The notes beneath the pieces are model-generated. The model ran no database searches and was not told the DNA's origin. It saw only the letters and a list, made by a program, of their open reading frames with translations. Below, one piece after another: positions 12,569 through 13,410 of a DNA stretch of 13,410 nt. The stretch lies in contig WQWK01000026.1 of the NCBI GenBank assembly GCA_009785395.1, positions 1-13,410 on the forward strand. The letters are read 5' to 3'. Both the position numbers and the translations under genes were made by a program. This stretch comes from Conexibacteraceae bacterium. Its GTDB lineage: Bacteria; Actinomycetota; Thermoleophilia; Solirubrobacterales; Solirubrobacteraceae. Position 1 is the stretch's first letter, and every line of letters begins with the position of its first letter.

Positions 12569-13410
12569 GGCCGCGCTCCTCAGCCCTCAGCGCGATGTGC
12601 ACACGCTCCACCTCCAGTGCGAACCCGACCGCGGGCAGCGGCCGGCCGAAACCGCCGAGCAGCTCGTCGTAGCGCCCGCCCTGGCCGAGCGGCATGCCGT
12701 GGGCGGGGTCATAGACCTGGAACACAGCGCCGGTGTAATACCCGAGGCTGCGAACCAGGCCGAAGTCGAAGATCACGCGCTGAGCCACGCGCGGCTCGAG
12801 CAGGCCGAGCAGGGTGCGCATGCCGGTGCCCGCCTGCTGCAGCGGCCCGTCGAGGCCTGCCAGCACCTCGGCGCCACCGCGCACGCGCGGGACTCGCAGC
12901 AGCAGCTCGGCGTCAGCGTCCTTGAGCGGCAGCCGCGAGAGCTCGCGTTCGACCCCGACGAAGTCGCCCGTCGCCAGCTCGTCGAGGATCTCCTCGCGGT
13001 CCTCCGGACCGATCCCGAGCGACTCCAGCAGCGCCGGGTAGAGCGTCACGTCGCCGACGCCGACCCGGAAGCTCCGGAGACCGGCGGCGTCGAGCGCATC
13101 GCACAGCACCGTCAGCGCCTCGGCGGTGCCCTGGGGGCCCGGCGCGCCGATCAGCTCCACCCCGGCCTGCAGGAACTCCCGTGATTGCCCGCGCTGCGGG
13201 CGCACGCCGCGATAGGCGTGGGCGAAGTAGCTGAAGCGCAGCGGCGTGGGCGCGTGCGCGTAGCGGTTGGCGACCAGCCGAGCGATCGGCATCGTCATGT
13301 CGGAGCGCAGCACCAGCACGTTGCCGTGCTCGTCGAACAGCCTGTAGGGCGAGCTCAGATGTGCGCCCTCACGGTCGAACGTGCGCTCGTACTCGAGCGC
13401 CGGGGTGTAG
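12561..13410 (-). CDS. hisZ: HisZ, regulatory subunit of ATP phosphoribosyltransferase (partial)
   Basis: A catalytically inactive relative of histidyl-tRNA synthetase that binds short HisG and carries histidine feedback control. The N-terminus is beyond the window edge, so about 282 C-terminal residues are visible. The frame reads from the edge with TPALEYERTFD, LSSPYRLFDEHGN, then class II motif 2 region RSDMTMPIARLV and YFAHAYRGVRPQRGQSREF, QAGVELIG, LGYYTGAVFQVY, and motif 3 GQGGRYDELLGGFG ending AVGFALEVERV. An internal GTG at 13317-13319 could mimic a start but lies inside a conserved block, so it is not used. HisZ rather than HisS is supported by the shortened C-terminus without an anticodon-binding domain and by the overlapping hisG. 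Confidence 0.93.
   Translation of the reverse strand, partial: YTPALEYERTFDREGAHLSSPYRLFDEHGNVLVLRSDMTMPIARLVANRYAHAPTPLRFSYFAHAYRGVRPQRGQSREFLQAGVELIGAPGPQGTAEALTVLCDALDAAGLRSFRVGVGDVTLYPALLESLGIGPEDREEILDELATGDFVGVERELSRLPLKDADAELLLRVPRVRGGAEVLAGLDGPLQQAGTGMRTLLGLLEPRVAQRVIFDFGLVRSLGYYTGAVFQVYDPAHGMPLGQGGRYDELLGGFGRPLPAVGFALEVERVHIALRAEERGRG

Noticed and set aside
10712..12925. A 737-codon open frame on the plus strand opposite hisD, hisG and hisZ
   Set aside because: It lies antisense to three clearly identified his genes; long shadow frames are expected at this G+C content. Its translation is Arg/Ala/Gly/Asp-rich with no domain.

Overview
The window is about 13.4 kb of chromosomal DNA of very high G+C content, roughly 70 % by eye. 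It is densely packed, with most genes on the minus strand and many start/stop overlaps. The gene content (SepF, a PgeF-YggS-SepF-YggT division-cluster tail, proteins rich in Ala, Arg and Gly) points to a high-GC Gram-positive bacterium. Because HisZ is paired with a short-form HisG, I favour a deep-branching actinobacterium such as Thermoleophilia/Solirubrobacterales over a mycobacterium or streptomycete. That placement is inference.

Region 1 (1-5296, all minus strand). In transcription order: CCA-type tRNA nucleotidyltransferase, PgeF (laccase-domain purine nucleoside phosphorylase), YggS (PLP homeostasis), SepF (FtsZ anchor), ProC, YggT, LspA, and the N-terminal part of an RluD-type pseudouridine synthase cut by the window edge. 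This resembles the stretch that commonly follows ftsZ, but cca sits upstream and no divIVA lies between yggT and lspA. A double hairpin separates sepF from proC.

Region 2 (5297-7850, mixed strands). A membrane-anchored PQQ-type beta-propeller protein (plus) starts 18 nt from the divergent cca start. A two-part GNAT acetyltransferase (minus) and a small Cys-rich protein with a duplicated zinc-knuckle-like motif (plus) follow. This is the accessory part of the window.

Region 3 (7848-13410, minus strand). A histidine operon in the order hisZ (partial)-hisG-hisD-hisB-hisH-hisA-hisF. From hisZ to hisA every junction overlaps or abuts; only hisA and hisF are separated, by 44 nt. HisG/HisZ start the pathway, HisA isomerises ProFAR, HisH/HisF make IGP and AICAR, HisB dehydrates IGP, and HisD finishes. 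hisC and hisI/hisE are not in the window.

The most unusual signals are at DNA level. They are a perfect 3 x 18-bp in-frame repeat beside the catalytic Asp130 of HisF, a 22-bp-paired quasi-palindrome inside cca, and several hairpins in different genes that share the apex GGCC-AGCG-GGCC while their arms differ but stay self-complementary. I see no CRISPR array, insertion sequence, tRNA, rRNA, phage module or recognisable defence system. No stretch longer than 300 nt lacks a gene.
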